Of a stretch of 34,491 nucleotides of DNA, positions 1 to 9,171 are shown piece by piece (within the stretch, counting starts at the first letter, position 1; every line of letters begins with the position of its first letter). Source of the DNA: Thioalkalivibrio sulfidiphilus (GTDB lineage Bacteria > Pseudomonadota > Gammaproteobacteria > Ectothiorhodospirales > Ectothiorhodospiraceae); contig NZ_KB898953.1 of NCBI RefSeq assembly GCF_000377945.1, forward strand, positions 1-34,491, in the 5' to 3' direction. A program made the translations under genes and the position numbers. A model generated the notes under the pieces. That model saw only the letters and a list, made by a program, of their open reading frames with translations, was not told the DNA's origin and searched no databases.

Positions 1-380
<380 letters not shown>

Positions 381-444
381 GGTCTAACACCCCAGTTGAC
401 GTTCTTTAAGAAGATTGTGGCCAGTACCCGAGACTACTCAAACA

Positions 445-520
<76 letters not shown>

Positions 521-573
521 CGAACTCTCTACAACTCTTTACATGGTGGACCGCCATGCGGCCATCAGTTCAG

Positions 574-647
<74 letters not shown>

Positions 648-843
648 GTCATGCACGACCCGCCTGACCGGCGGCGCCCGGCGCGGGATTCATGCGCCAC
701 GGGCTGCCGCGCTTTGTCGCGGCGCTCGGCATCGCTCCCGGCGACGCCGTCGAACCCTTGTTTCGGCTCGAATCCTTCCCCCCAGGGGAAGATGGCTCCC
801 GGATGGCCCTGCTGTCGCGGCCCGTCCGGAGGCCCTGAATACA

Positions 844-929
<86 letters not shown>

Positions 930-945
930 AAAACGAAAGCCGCTA

Positions 946-974
946 ATTGTGGGCCAGGGACCCCGGCCTGTCAA
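946..974 (-). promoter_or_regulatory. Sigma70 promoter of the tRNA-tuf operon
   Basis: On the minus strand a perfect TTGACA -35 box (969-974) is followed after exactly 17 bases by CACAAT (946-951) as the -10 box. Transcription would start about 938-940, roughly 10 bases before mature tRNA-Tyr. The -10 is followed by TAGCGGC, a GC-rich discriminator of the kind found on stringently controlled stable-RNA promoters; that control is inferred. Confidence 0.8.
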
Positions 975-1054
975 CCGCAAATCCACCCCGCCGCACCTGA
1001 CCGGGCGGCACTGCGACGCCCCTGCAGCCATTTAATGAAGCGGACACGGGCATC

Positions 1055-1063
1055 TGCTAGGAT
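1055..1063 (+). promoter_or_regulatory. Possible extended -10 promoter for ugd
   Basis: TGCTAGGAT reads as an extended -10 (TGn plus TAGGAT) about 83 bases before the ugd start. There is no good -35 at the expected spacing (around 1035-1040). It lies in the divergent gap between the tRNA operon and ugd, where a plus-strand promoter is needed. Weak call. Confidence 0.3.
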
Positions 1064-1145
1064 GCGCGCCATCTGAAGAGCGCGAATCATACGGCAACCG
1101 GAACACGGATGCCCGGCTTTTTGACACCCAGGAGACATACCCCCC

Positions 1146-2477
1146 ATGAAAGTCACCATCTACGGTTCCGGTTACGTGGGACTGGTCACCGGCGCCTGCC
1201 TGGCCCAGGTCGGCAACCATGTCATGTGTGTGGATATCGATCCCGCCAAGATCGAGGGCCTCAAGCAGGGCCAGATCCCCATCTACGAGCCGGGCCTGGA
1301 GGACATGGTCCTGGACAACATCCGCGCCGGGCGCCTGACCTTCACCCTGGACCCCGCCGAGGGCGTCCGCCACGGCCTGTTCCAGTTCATCGCCGTGGGC
1401 ACCCCCCCGGACGAGGACGGCTCCGCCGACCTGAGCCACGTGCTCACCGTGGCCCGCAGCATCGCCGAGAACCTCTCCGAGTACCGCATCGTGGTGAACA
1501 AGTCCACGGTCCCCGTGGGCACCGCCGACCGGGTGCGCGAGACCATCCAGAAGGTCCTGGCCGAGCGCGGCACCGGGGGCGAATTCGACGTGGTCTCCAA
1601 CCCGGAATTCCTCAAGGAAGGCGCCGCCATCGAGGACTTCATGAAGCCCGACCGGGTGGTGGTGGGTACCGACAACCCCCGCACCGCCGAGCTGATGCGT
1701 GCCCTGTACGCCCCCTTCAACCGCAGCCATGACCGGGTCATCGTCATGGACGTGCGTTCCGCGGAGCTCACCAAGTACGCCGCCAACGCCATGCTGGCCA
1801 CCAAGATCAGCTTCATGAACGAGCTGGCCAACCTGGCCGAGAAGCTCGGTGCCGACATCGAGCAGGTGCGCCAGGGCATCGGCTCCGACCCCCGCATCGG
1901 CTACCACTTCATCTACCCCGGTTGCGGCTACGGCGGCTCCTGTTTCCCCAAGGACGTCAAGGCCCTGGAGCGCACCGCCCGCCAGGTGGGCTACCAGGCC
2001 AGCCTGCTGGAGGCCGTGGAGGCGGTCAACGACCGCCAGAAGGAGCGCCTGTTCCAGAAGATCACCCGCCACTTCGGCGAGGACCTCTCCGGCCGCACCT
2101 TCGCCCTCTGGGGCTTGGCCTTCAAACCCAACACCGACGACATGCGCGAGGCCTCCAGCCGGGTGCTCATGGAGGCCCTCTGGGCCGCTGGCGCCAAGGT
2201 GCGGGCCTTTGACCCGGTGGCCGAGGATGAATGCGAGCGGATCTACGGCAAGCGCGACGACCTCACCCTGTGCGAGAGCCCCGAACAGGCCCTGGAGGGT
2301 GCCGACGCCTTGGCCATCGTCACCGAGTGGAACGTCTTCCGCAGCCCCGACTTCGACCAGATCCGCCAGGCCCTCAAACAGCCCGCGATCTTCGACGGCC
2401 GCAACCTCTACGATCCAGAGCACATGGCCTCCATGGGCTTCGACTACTACGCCATCGGCCGGGGAAAAACGGCGTAA
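1146..2477 (+). CDS. ugd: UDP-glucose 6-dehydrogenase
   Basis: Oxidises UDP-glucose to UDP-glucuronate with two NAD+, in the cytoplasm, supplying uronic acid for exopolysaccharide. The 443-residue length is typical. The N-terminus has the Rossmann motif [14 protein letters not shown] (residues 7-20) ending in the acidic VDID. The catalytic region has [12 protein letters not shown] with the nucleophile Cys266, and the C-terminal domain starts [16 protein letters not shown]. An AGGAG ribosome site lies about 12 bases before the ATG. It heads a plus-strand run with galE and rmlB, separated by hairpin repeats. Ugd enzymes are commonly activated by tyrosine phosphorylation, which may relate to the phosphatase at 17.6 kb (inference). 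Confidence 0.95.
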   Translation: MKVTIYGSGYVGLVTGACLAQVGNHVMCVDIDPAKIEGLKQGQIPIYEPGLEDMVLDNIRAGRLTFTLDPAEGVRHGLFQFIAVGTPPDEDGSADLSHVLTVARSIAENLSEYRIVVNKSTVPVGTADRVRETIQKVLAERGTGGEFDVVSNPEFLKEGAAIEDFMKPDRVVVGTDNPRTAELMRALYAPFNRSHDRVIVMDVRSAELTKYAANAMLATKISFMNELANLAEKLGADIEQVRQGIGSDPRIGYHFIYPGCGYGGSCFPKDVKALERTARQVGYQASLLEAVEAVNDRQKERLFQKITRHFGEDLSGRTFALWGLAFKPNTDDMREASSRVLMEALWAAGAKVRAFDPVAEDECERIYGKRDDLTLCESPEQALEGADALAIVTEWNVFRSPDFDQIRQALKQPAIFDGRNLYDPEHMASMGFDYYAIGRGKTA

Positions 2478-2490
2478 ATTCAAGGACCTG

Positions 2491-2519
2491 TTCTCTCGCA
2501 GAGGCGCAGGCATGCGGGG
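2491..2519. repeat. Half arm of the long-hairpin repeat family
   Basis: A CTCTCGCAGAGGCGCAGG-type arm lies directly after ugd with no matching right arm nearby. It belongs to the same family as the complete element that follows, but in the cgc variant rather than the cac variant. Confidence 0.6.
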
Positions 2520-2531
2520 ATAAAAACCTTA

Positions 2532-2628
2532 TTCTCTCACGGGGGCACGGAGACACGGGGGAAGAACTTTCCTAATTTTTTCTATCCGTGCCTCCGTGTC
2601 CCCGTGAGAGGATAAGCCTTTGATTTAG
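2532..2628. repeat. Long-hairpin intergenic repeat, complete copy with tail
   Basis: The left arm CTCTCACGGGGGCACGGAG and onward (2534-2558) pairs with the right arm ending CCCCGTGAGAG (2586-2610). 23 of 25 positions are complementary. The arms enclose an AT-rich loop of about 27 bases. The right arm is followed by the conserved tail AAGCCTTTGATTT seen after other copies. It fills the ugd-galE gap and could act as a transcription attenuator or RNA-stability hairpin (inference). Confidence 0.8.
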
Positions 2629-2649
2629 ACATCCAAGGGAGCAATCACC

Positions 2650-3633
2650 ATGTCAGACAAAGGGATCCTGGTCACCGGCGGCGCCGGCTACATCGGCAGC
2701 CATGTGGCGCTCATGCTGGCGGAGGCCGGCGAGCGGGTGGTGGTGCTGGACAACCTGTCCACCGGCTTTCGGGAGGCGGTGCTGCATGGCACCTTCGTGC
2801 AGGGCGACGTGGCCGACCGGGACCTGGTGGCCAAGACCCTGAAGACCCACGACATCGACACGGTGATGCACTTCGCCGCCCACACCATCGTGCCGGAGTC
2901 GGTCTCCGACCCGCTCAAGTACTACCGCAACAACACCTGCGCCACCCGCAACCTGCTGGAATCCTGCCGCGACGCCGGCGTGAAGCACTTCGTGTTCTCC
3001 TCCACGGCCGCCGTCTACGGCATCCCCGAAGGGGGACTCGCCCGGGAGGACACCCCCACCGCCCCCATCAATCCCTACGGCACCTCCAAGCTCATGAGCG
3101 AGTGGATGCTGCGGGACCTGTCCGCCGCCACGGACCTGCGCCACGTGGCGCTGCGCTACTTCAACGTGGCCGGCTCCGACCCGGCCGGGCGCATCGGCCA
3201 GTCCACGAAGAACGCCACCCTGCTCACCAAGGTGGCCTGCGAGGCGGCGCTCGGCAAGCGCAAGGAACTGATCATCTTCGGCACCGACTACCCCACCCCC
3301 GACGGCACCGGCGTGCGTGACTACATCCACGTCACCGACCTGGCCAGCGCCCACGTCCGCGCCCTGGATTACCTCAGAAACGGCGGCGAGTCCCGCACCC
3401 TCAACGTGGGCTATGGCCACGGCTACAGCGTGCGCGAGGTGATCGAGGCCGTGGAGCGCGCCCACGGTGGCCCCCTGCCCGTCCGGGAAGCCGAACGCCG
3501 TGCCGGCGACCCGCCCCAGCTGATCGCCGTCACCGACGCCATCCGCCAGACCCTGGACTGGACCCCCGAACTGGATGACCTGGACCGCATCGTGGAGACC
3601 GCCCTGGCCTGGGAGCGCAAGCTCGGTTCCTAA
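2650..3633 (+). CDS. galE: UDP-glucose 4-epimerase
   Basis: Interconverts UDP-glucose and UDP-galactose using bound NAD. The 327-residue protein is an extended short-chain dehydrogenase. The nucleotide motif is TGGAGYIGSH (residues 9-18), the catalytic Ser/Thr lies in FSSTAAVYG (about 118-119), and the YxxxK pair is Tyr143-Lys147. It also has the GalE signatures ALRYFNVAGSDP and DGTGVRDYIHVTDLA. AAGGGAG before the ATG is a good ribosome site. Placement between ugd and an RmlB homologue supports nucleotide-sugar supply for polysaccharide. GalE-like 4-epimerases vary in substrate (Glc, GlcNAc, uronic acids), so the exact sugar is not certain. Confidence 0.93.
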   Translation: MSDKGILVTGGAGYIGSHVALMLAEAGERVVVLDNLSTGFREAVLHGTFVQGDVADRDLVAKTLKTHDIDTVMHFAAHTIVPESVSDPLKYYRNNTCATRNLLESCRDAGVKHFVFSSTAAVYGIPEGGLAREDTPTAPINPYGTSKLMSEWMLRDLSAATDLRHVALRYFNVAGSDPAGRIGQSTKNATLLTKVACEAALGKRKELIIFGTDYPTPDGTGVRDYIHVTDLASAHVRALDYLRNGGESRTLNVGYGHGYSVREVIEAVERAHGGPLPVREAERRAGDPPQLIAVTDAIRQTLDWTPELDDLDRIVETALAWERKLGS

Positions 3634-3642
3634 AAAGCGTGC

Positions 3643-3771
3643 TCTCTCGCTGAGACGCGGGGGCGCAGGGAAAGGCAACAATATGTCCTCTCACGGAGGC
3701 ACGGGGACACGTAGGAAAGGCATTTTGATGAGTAAAGACTTCCCTGCGCCTCTGTGGCTCCGTGAGAGGAT
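3643..3771. repeat. Long-hairpin repeat: extra left arm plus complete copy
   Basis: A cgc-type left arm (3643-3672) is followed by a cac-type left arm (3685-3710) and one right arm ending CTCCGTGAGAGGAT (about 3743-3771). The interior has the conserved TTTTGATGAGTAAA-like loop. The right arm begins with cgc-type sequence (CCTGCGCCTCTG) and ends as cac-type, so it is a hybrid, as recombination between copies would produce. Confidence 0.7.
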
Positions 3772-3843
3772 GGGTTTGGAGTTTGTGGTGTAGAGTCAAG
3801 CAATCGCCAAAACTGATTACCTTAGCCTGCGTCAACAGGCTGG

Positions 3844-3866
3844 ACGGCGGGCGCGGCCCGCCCTAT
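3844..3866. repeat. Short GC palindrome (cggcgggcrcggcccgccctat type), copy 1
   Basis: GGCGGGCGCGGCCCGCCCTAT is a palindromic GC-rich motif just before the rmlB start. Related copies are at 9483-9507, 13705-13729 and 16730-16752. It is a dispersed repeat, and here it takes the place of a normal ribosome binding region. Confidence 0.65.
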
Positions 3867-3879
3867 TTTGTGCGAGACC

Positions 3880-4905
3880 ATGAACCACACCCTGCTTGTC
3901 ACCGGCGGCGCCGGTTTCATCGGCTCCGCGCTGATCCGGCACCTGATCGACAAGACCGGCTACCGGGTCGTCAATCTCGACAGGCTCACTTACGCCGGCA
4001 ACCCCCGCTCCCTGGCAACGGTGGCAGACTCGCCACGCTACCGCTTCGAGCATGCGGACATCCGCGACCGTGGCGCGCTGGATCGCATCCTGCGCGAACA
4101 CCGACCCAGCGGCATCCTGCACCTGGCCGCCGAGTCCCACGTGGACCGTTCCATCGCGGCACCCACGGATTTCATCGACACCAACATCGTCGGCACTTAC
4201 ACATTGCTGGAGGCCGCGCGCGCCTACTGGAATGAACTGGAAGGCAATGCCAGGGCCCGCTTCCGACTCCTGCAAGTCTCCACCGACGAGGTCTACGGCA
4301 GCCTGAGCGGCACGGGCGTTTTCACCGAGGCAAGCCCCTATGCCCCCAACTCTCCCTATTCCGCCAGCAAGGCCGCCTCAGACCACCTCGTGCGCGCCTG
4401 GCATCGCACCTATGGCCTGCCCGTGGTGACCAGCAACAGCTCAAACAACTACGGCCCCTATCAGCACCCGGAGAAGTTCATCCCCCGCATGATCATCCAT
4501 GCCCTGGAAGGCAAACCCCTGCCGGTCTATGGCGACGGCAGCAACATCCGGGACTGGCTATACGTGGAGGACCAGGTGCACGCCCTCGTGTGCATCCTGG
4601 AACAGGGCCGTGTCGGTGAGACCTACAACGTGGGCGGAGGCTGCGAGCGCCGCAATCTGGACGTGGTCACCAGCATCTGCGAACTCCTGGATGAGTTGAT
4701 TCCCGACGCGGGTCATCGGCCACACAGACAGCTGATCACCCATGTCCCGGACCGCCCCGGACATGACTTTCGCTATGCCCTGGATGCAGGAAAAATTGAT
4801 CGGGAACTGGGCTGGCACCCCCGCGAAAGCTTCGAAACAGGTCTGCGCAAGACGGTGAACTGGTACCTGGCCAACCGCGACTGGTGGCAGCGGGCTGGGC
4901 GATAA
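3880..4905 (+). CDS. rmlB: dTDP-glucose 4,6-dehydratase (RmlB-like)
   Basis: Converts dTDP-glucose to dTDP-4-keto-6-deoxyglucose, the entry to rhamnose and other deoxysugars. From the ATG at 3880 the protein has 341 residues, slightly short of the usual ~355. Visible motifs are TGGAGFIGS (8-16), the catalytic STDEVYG (Thr135, Asp136, Glu137), YSASK (Tyr160, Lys164), and the RmlB block [19 protein letters not shown] at 3868 would add four residues, but the ATG matches family starts better. Neither start has a strong Shine-Dalgarno. RmlA, RmlC and RmlD are not in the window, so the final sugar is open. Confidence 0.9.
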   Translation: MNHTLLVTGGAGFIGSALIRHLIDKTGYRVVNLDRLTYAGNPRSLATVADSPRYRFEHADIRDRGALDRILREHRPSGILHLAAESHVDRSIAAPTDFIDTNIVGTYTLLEAARAYWNELEGNARARFRLLQVSTDEVYGSLSGTGVFTEASPYAPNSPYSASKAASDHLVRAWHRTYGLPVVTSNSSNNYGPYQHPEKFIPRMIIHALEGKPLPVYGDGSNIRDWLYVEDQVHALVCILEQGRVGETYNVGGGCERRNLDVVTSICELLDELIPDAGHRPHRQLITHVPDRPGHDFRYALDAGKIDRELGWHPRESFETGLRKTVNWYLANRDWWQRAGR

Positions 4906-4923
4906 CGCGGTCCTTCCCAACCC

Positions 4924-5010
4924 ATCCTCTCACGGAGCCACAGAGACACGGGGAAGGATCTTCTCATCAAAACGCCTGTCCTCCGTGGCTCCGTGCCCCC
5001 GTGAGAGGAC
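4924..5010. repeat. Long-hairpin intergenic repeat, complete copy
   Basis: The left arm starts TCCTCTCACGGAGCCACAG and the right arm ends CCCCCGTGAGAGGA. About 24 of 29 arm positions pair around a loop containing TTCTCATCAAAACG. It lies between the convergent rmlB-like and VanZ-like genes and may serve as a bidirectional terminator (inference). Confidence 0.75.
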
Positions 5011-5057
5011 ATACTTCTGCCTTTCCCCAGCCCCCGTAAGAGTAGCGCGTCTTCCCC

Positions 5058-6410
5058 TCAACGCCGCCACCGCAACCCATCCAGCATCCACCACAGGATC
5101 AGATAGACCCCGGCAGCAGAAACCGCCCCCAGGATCGGCGCCGCAGTGTCGGGCCGCAGCCCCACCAGGAACAGCTTGCTTGTTTCCAGCGCACTGGCCA
5201 GAGAAAAGGCAAACAACGCAGCCCATACCCCCCGATGCGCCACGGCGCCACCCGGCCGGCGCAGATCCCAGAGCCACAGCCCAAGCCCCAGGAAGGCATA
5301 GACACCCAGGTTCATGAACACACTGCGGATGGCCTGCCCCTCGGCGATGAAGTAGTGGTAGTAAAGGGGCAGCCAGCGCAAGGACTGCAACTGCGCCATG
5401 GCAGCCTCAAGCGTCGCCCAGCCCTCACTCCCCGCGAGTACCACCAGTGACGCCACCAGCAGGTACACCGGCAGCATCGCCAGCAGCAGACTGCGCAGGT
5501 TGGCAGACAGCCATTGCCACGGCAGCCTCTCCCGCCAAGCCCACAGCATGGCCCCCAGCACCGCACCCAGCCCGTGCAGCAGCACCGAGGCCCCTTCGGA
5601 GACCCCCGATACCGTGAGCAGCAGCCCCAGTTCCACGAGCAGGCCCAGCAAGACCCCCAGGGCCCCCGCCCACACCAGGGACCAGTAACCGGAGACATCC
5701 ATCCGCCAGGCCACCCAGAGCCCGAGCGGCAGCATCAGCAACACCTCGAGCACATGCAGGGTCACGCATCGCACACCCCACCAGCAGCCCTGCTCGGCCA
5801 CGAACAGCCCCCACTGGCCGGAGGCCAGCTTGGCGGACCACTCCCGCGCCGAGATCACCAGATCCAGAGGCAGCAGACTCACAAACACGTAGGCGGCCAG
5901 ATACACCAGCAGCCAGGCACCAGGACCATGCTGACGCTGGATCAGTCCCCTGGCAGCCTGGCGCACAACCGGCACGCGCGACACCAGCCAGGCCAGCACC
6001 CCGATGACGCCGCCGGTGGCATTGGCACTGATATCCGTCAGGGAGGGGCCACGATTGGGGATCCAGAACTGCAGGAACTCCACGCTGGCGGTCACCAGCA
6101 GGCAGAAGCCCGCCACCAGCACAGCGCCGCCCCCCTGCAGCCAGGGACTGCGAACGCGATGCAGCCACCAGCCCGCCCACAGAAACCCCAGGGGCACGAA
6201 CATCAGCACGTTGGAGACCCACTGCTGCCGCGCCCGGGGACCGCTCCCATCGAAGCGTATGTTCTGATAACGCGCCCAGGCCTCGGCGAAGCTCATGTCG
6301 CCAAAGGTAAAGGGCAAGAGGGTCAGATACAGCACCACCCCCAGCCAGGCCAGGGCTGCATATCGCCAGATGCGTGTGGGAATGAGGTTCAAGGGCCTGT
6401 GATGCCGCAA
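5058..6410 (-). CDS. VanZ-family integral membrane protein
   Basis: A 450-residue polytopic membrane protein with about ten hydrophobic segments. The N-terminal third is a VanZ-like domain with the family pattern LYLTLLPF near the start, NVLMFVPLGFLWAGW in the middle and a SVEFLQFWIPNRGPSLTDISANATGG segment (about 110-135). The C-terminal half looks like a second, diverged VanZ-like unit. VanZ proteins are linked to glycopeptide resistance and often occur in polysaccharide clusters, but the biochemical role is unknown. The start is uncertain: the first codon at 6410 is TTG, another TTG is seven codons in, and no ATG precedes the first membrane segment. Confidence 0.8.
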   Translation of the reverse strand: MRHHRPLNLIPTRIWRYAALAWLGVVLYLTLLPFTFGDMSFAEAWARYQNIRFDGSGPRARQQWVSNVLMFVPLGFLWAGWWLHRVRSPWLQGGGAVLVAGFCLLVTASVEFLQFWIPNRGPSLTDISANATGGVIGVLAWLVSRVPVVRQAARGLIQRQHGPGAWLLVYLAAYVFVSLLPLDLVISAREWSAKLASGQWGLFVAEQGCWWGVRCVTLHVLEVLLMLPLGLWVAWRMDVSGYWSLVWAGALGVLLGLLVELGLLLTVSGVSEGASVLLHGLGAVLGAMLWAWRERLPWQWLSANLRSLLLAMLPVYLLVASLVVLAGSEGWATLEAAMAQLQSLRWLPLYYHYFIAEGQAIRSVFMNLGVYAFLGLGLWLWDLRRPGGAVAHRGVWAALFAFSLASALETSKLFLVGLRPDTAAPILGAVSAAGVYLILWWMLDGLRWRR

Positions 6411-6440
6411 TCTGGATCCGTGAAAGGAAATTCAAACCGT

Positions 6441-6650
6441 GATTCTCTCACGGGACACAGAGCTCAGAAACAGAGGGCGAGCCATGCCCTCCACCCTAAA
6501 CCCATCCTCTCGCGGAGTCGCGGAGACGCAGGGAATGAACAACCGAAATCCTCCCCTATAACGGAGGCACGGGGAGGGCTGTTTTGATCAGGATGCTTTT
6601 TCTCCGCGCCCCAGCGCCTCTGCGAGAGAACAAGCCTTTGATGTTTTCGC
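6441..6650. repeat. Degenerate mosaic of long-hairpin repeats (gap between VanZ and the PIN toxin)
   Basis: Successive arm fragments are seen: TTCTCTCACGGGACACAG (from 6442), TCCTCTCGCGGAGTCGCGG (from 6504), GGAGGCACGGGG (from about 6561), and a right arm ending CTCTGCGAGAGAACAAGCCT (to about 6637) with the tail TTTGATGTTTT. The interior TTTTGATCAGGATGC loop is conserved. No gene is seen between 6411 and 6749. Confidence 0.65.
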
Positions 6651-6749
6651 AGCTTCACGAAACCAACCTAACCGCAGTCTCTGCGACAAGACAACATCAA
6701 GCATCGGGTTGTCACACTACCTGTCAGCAAGCTCCAGCGTGGCGCGGAT

Positions 6750-7136
6750 TCAAACCCGCTGGATCGGACCAGGATAAGCGGCGACCTGATCGTCGCCGGT
6801 CAGCAGGAGCATCCCTTCGGATTCAGCCTGGGCAACCAGGATCCTGTCAAACGGATCCTTGTGGATCGGCGGAAGATGACCGACGGCGATGGCATGGGTG
6901 CTCGTGATGGGCAACTCCTCGTAACCGTTCTCAACCAGGCCACGGCGCAACAGCGCGGGATCCACATGGAAATCGGTACGACCCAGGCTGCGCTTGATCG
7001 TGATTTCCCAGAGACTGGCCGCGCTGAACACAAGCCTGTTATCCGGGTTTTCGATCAGCGCCACGGCCTCCTGCGAGAGCCTGTCCGGCATGGCGGCGGC
7101 CCAGAGCAACAGATGCGTATCAAGCAGCAGGTGCAT
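6750..7136 (-). CDS. vapC: PIN-domain ribonuclease toxin (VapC family)
   Basis: A 128-residue PIN domain. Visible acidic metal-binding positions are Asp6 (LLLDTHLLLW), Glu44 (SLWEITIK), Asp93 and Asp96 (KDPFDRILVAQA) and Asp114 (LLTGDD). This matches VapC ribonucleases that cleave structured RNA such as initiator tRNA or rRNA when not held by an antitoxin. It overlaps the upstream antitoxin gene by 17 bases, as is usual for these operons. No motif looks disrupted, so it is probably active. Confidence 0.9.
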   Translation of the reverse strand: MHLLLDTHLLLWAAAMPDRLSQEAVALIENPDNRLVFSAASLWEITIKRSLGRTDFHVDPALLRRGLVENGYEELPITSTHAIAVGHLPPIHKDPFDRILVAQAESEGMLLLTGDDQVAAYPGPIQRV

Positions 7137-7377
7137 CGTCTACCCCGAACTGAGCGAGGATCTCCTCTTCCCCCATGCGATCAAAGTCATCCGGGACCTG
7201 GACCTGGCCCGTCAGGAAGCCAAGTCTTCTCACCTGCCACTCTTCAGGTGCATCGATACTGACCACCCGGGCGATGGGCTTGCCAGCCTTGGCGATGATG
7301 AAAGGCTTGCCCTTGCTGACACCGTCGAGCAGCTTCGAGAGCTGGGTTTTGGCTTCGTGAATATTGACTGTTTCCAT
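7120..7377 (-). CDS. Phd/YefM-family antitoxin
   Basis: An 85-residue protein beginning METVNIHEAKTQLSKLLDGV and continuing KGKPFIIAKAGKPIARVV, the classic Phd/YefM DNA-binding N-terminal domain. The C-terminus (DDFDRMGEEEILAQF) is the acidic tail that wraps the toxin. It is the first gene of the pair, overlaps the toxin, and probably represses its own promoter together with the toxin (family knowledge). Confidence 0.9.
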   Translation of the reverse strand: METVNIHEAKTQLSKLLDGVSKGKPFIIAKAGKPIARVVSIDAPEEWQVRRLGFLTGQVQVPDDFDRMGEEEILAQFGVDDAPAA

Positions 7378-7832
7378 GGCGGCAATACGACCCCAATAAG
7401 AACTTAGCTAACCGGACTTAGTTTATTTATTCGCCCATCAAATTACAACGACGCTGCATATGAGAGGGTTGGTCTGTAAACCATGTGCCCGGTTTACAGA
7501 TCTGCCCTCCTCTCCCTCAGGGACAAATCCGCCTGGAGCGGATTTGAACAGCCAATAGTGCCCATGCCGGCAAGGCCTGATGGGTGCGCTGCGCTTCACC
7601 CATCTACGGTTTTGTTTACTCCCCGAGGGAGAGGGGACCCTTCGATTTGCTTTGGTTCATCATCCCATCCTTGGGTAATCCCACGCACTCAGAAGTACTA
7701 GGAATGACCTTTTCCCTACGCCTCTGTGACCCCATGATGGGGCCAGAGGACAAGGTTCCGACGGTTGACACCCGGCTGGCTCCTGTTAGTCTGAAAATCA
7801 TAATATGCGCTTGATTCCCGGAGAAAATTGCA
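7378..7832. repeat. Mosaic repeat block, copy 1
   Basis: No gene is seen in this 455-base gap. It holds TCTGTAAACCATGT (7473-7486), shared with 9177-9190. It also holds the palindromic GATGGGTGCGCTGCGCTTCA element (about 7558-7608), shared with 8539-8609 and 16446-16530. A block from TTTTGTTTACTCCCCGAGGG to CATCCCATCCTTGG (about 7610-7674) recurs at 8610-8670, and its part from CCCCGAGGG onward recurs at 9297-9352. The last ~60 bases hold the upstream region of the MNT gene. Confidence 0.75.
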
Positions 7833-8123
7833 ATGCGCCCGTCCACCGCCCTGGAGGCTCGTCGAGCCGACATCCACCGCATAGTGCTTGCCCACCGGGC
7901 GCATAACCCTCGCGTATTCGGATCGGTGTTACGGGGCGAGGATCACGAAGACAGTGACCTAGACCTGCTGGTAGACGCCGAGCCGGGCGCAACGCTGTTT
8001 GATCTGGGTGGATTGCAAGATGAACTGGAAACCCTGCTGGGCATCCACGTTGACCTGTTGACCCCTGATGATCTGCCACCAGTGTTTCGGGCCAAGGTAC
8101 TCGCAGAGGCCAGGCCCATATGA
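7833..8123 (+). CDS. mntA: MNT-type nucleotidyltransferase antitoxin (MntA-like)
   Basis: A 96-residue minimal nucleotidyltransferase. The catalytic signature is exact: Gly30-Ser31, ten residues, Asp42-x-Asp44 (GSx10DxD). In characterised MntA/HepT pairs this enzyme AMPylates a tyrosine next to the active site of the HEPN toxin and so silences it. GGAGA ten bases before the ATG is a ribosome site. Its stop overlaps the start of the HEPN gene (ATGA at 8120-8123), so the two are translationally coupled. Confidence 0.9.
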   Translation: MRPSTALEARRADIHRIVLAHRAHNPRVFGSVLRGEDHEDSDLDLLVDAEPGATLFDLGGLQDELETLLGIHVDLLTPDDLPPVFRAKVLAEARPI

Positions 8124-8479
8124 GCGAAAATCGTCTGGGCGACTACCTGGACCACATGGAGCAGGCTGCAAAAGATGCCCTTGGTTTCGTGGAGGGCCTC
8201 GACAAGCAGGGTTTTCTTTCCGACAAACGAACGCAGCAGGCTGTCATCATGAGCGTCATCATCATTGGCGAAGCCGCTACGAAAGTGATCGAAGGCTATG
8301 AAGGATTTGTAAATTCACACCCTGAAGTTCCGTGGCGCAGCATGCGAGGCATGCGCAACCGCATTGCCCACGGTTACTTCGACATCAATCTCGACGTAGT
8401 CTGGGACACTGTCCAGACAGCGCTCCCCGAGCTTCTAAAACAACTCGCCGACATACGCCAGAACCAAAAAAGTCATTGA
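8120..8479 (+). CDS. hepT: HEPN ribonuclease toxin (HepT-like, DUF86)
   Basis: A 119-residue all-helical HEPN protein. The catalytic motif RX4HXY is complete: Arg79, His84, Tyr86 (RNRIAHGY). Tyr86 is the residue expected to be AMPylated by the neighbouring MNT protein. The family cleaves RNA, and in HepT/MntA this includes tRNA. The ATGA overlap with the MNT gene supports a working two-gene module. Both genes look intact. Confidence 0.9.
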   Translation: MSENRLGDYLDHMEQAAKDALGFVEGLDKQGFLSDKRTQQAVIMSVIIIGEAATKVIEGYEGFVNSHPEVPWRSMRGMRNRIAHGYFDINLDVVWDTVQTALPELLKQLADIRQNQKSH

Positions 8480-8538
8480 TAACAACCCGGCCAAGAGAGA
8501 CAGAGAACCGTCCAGGGACCAAGCGGCTGGAGTTCTGT

Positions 8539-8817
8539 AGATGGGCTAAGCAACGCGTGCCCATGCTGGCAAGGTCTGATGGGTGCGCTGCGCTTCACCC
8601 ATCCTACGGTTTTGTTTACTCCCCGAGGGAGAGGGGACCCTTCGATTTGCTTTGGTTCATCTTCCATCCTTGCCCCCACGATCTCAGGGGTAGGCAAAGC
8701 TTCCAATCAACTTCTTTCCTCCGTGGCTCTGTGGCCCCGTGAGAGGATATCTGTTGTTGCTTGATCACCCCCGCGTCTCCGCGCCCCCGCGAGAGAACAA
8801 GCCTTTGATTTTTTTGG
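8539..8817. repeat. Mosaic repeat block, copy 2
   Basis: This begins with the palindromic element GATGGGCTAAGCAACGCGTG to CACCCATCCTACGG (8540-8609). It continues with the CCCCGAGGGAGAGGGGACCC block (from 8621), then right arms of the hairpin family (about 8716-8748 and 8771-8796) and the tail AAGCCTTTGATTTTTTTGG. About 170 bases of it (8621-8790) align with 9297-9460. No gene is visible between 8480 and 8880. Confidence 0.75.
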
Positions 8818-8878
8818 TATAAGAGATTGGCGTTTGACCTTCACACCACCCCTAATACCTAATCGACTTCAAGGAATA

Positions 8879-8935
8879 TCTCACCAGACTCCAGAGACTG
8901 AATGATGTTCGGCAGCAGAGACGTGAAGAATGGGG
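8879..8935 (-). pseudogene. C-terminal remnant of a DUF5615 PIN-like toxin
   Basis: In a frame different from the DUF433 gene, the minus strand encodes LLPNIIQSLESGEIFLEVD and then stops close to 8876. This resembles the last helix and end strand of DUF5615 toxins, where a leucine-rich helix is followed by a GxxxxIE/VD ending. The catalytic part is absent, so an internal deletion seems to have joined the antitoxin end to the toxin end. The identification is by pattern only. Confidence 0.4.
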
Positions 8936-9159
8936 TGATCGCTCTGCCTGGCAGCAAACTCCAGCGCGGCAGTGATATCTCCCTCTTCAAGATAGGGATA
9001 ATCCTCAAGAATTTCCTGACGTGAGGCACCTGCTGCAAGAAGATCAAGGATGTCCTTCACACGAACCCGCACCCCCCTGACGGTTGGGCGTCCTCCGCAG
9101 ACCTCGGGTTTCACAGTGATCCGATGCAACTCGCTCATTCCAGCCCCCCCCGGGACCAA
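8881..9159 (-). CDS. DUF433 (VapB-like) antitoxin, solitary
   Basis: DUF433 proteins are small antitoxins usually encoded next to a DUF5615 PIN-like toxin. The core runs from MSELHRITVKPEVCGGRPTV through VRVKDILDLLAAGASRQEIL and DYPYLEEGDI to AALEFAARQSDHPIL, which is a near-complete domain. Eight extra residues (MVPGGAG plus) come from the GTG or ATG at 9159, and the ATG at 9138 is the more likely start. The last ~14 residues differ from the family because the reading frame runs into a toxin remnant in another frame (see 8879-8935). Confidence 0.75.
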   Translation of the reverse strand: MVPGGAGMSELHRITVKPEVCGGRPTVRGVRVRVKDILDLLAAGASRQEILEDYPYLEEGDITAALEFAARQSDHPILHVSAAEHHSVSGVW

Positions 9160-9171
9160 TCATGTCCTCGG

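Noticed and set aside
1032-2513. A 493-codon minus-strand frame opposite ugd
   Set aside because: It is rich in Gly, Val, Leu and His as expected for the antisense of a GC-rich gene, has no domain, and the plus strand carries a complete Ugd.
2653-3681. A 342-codon minus-strand frame opposite galE
   Set aside because: Antisense shadow of GalE with low-complexity composition.
5514-6587. A 357-codon plus-strand frame opposite the VanZ-like gene
   Set aside because: Pro/Gln/His-rich antisense product; the minus strand encodes clear membrane segments.
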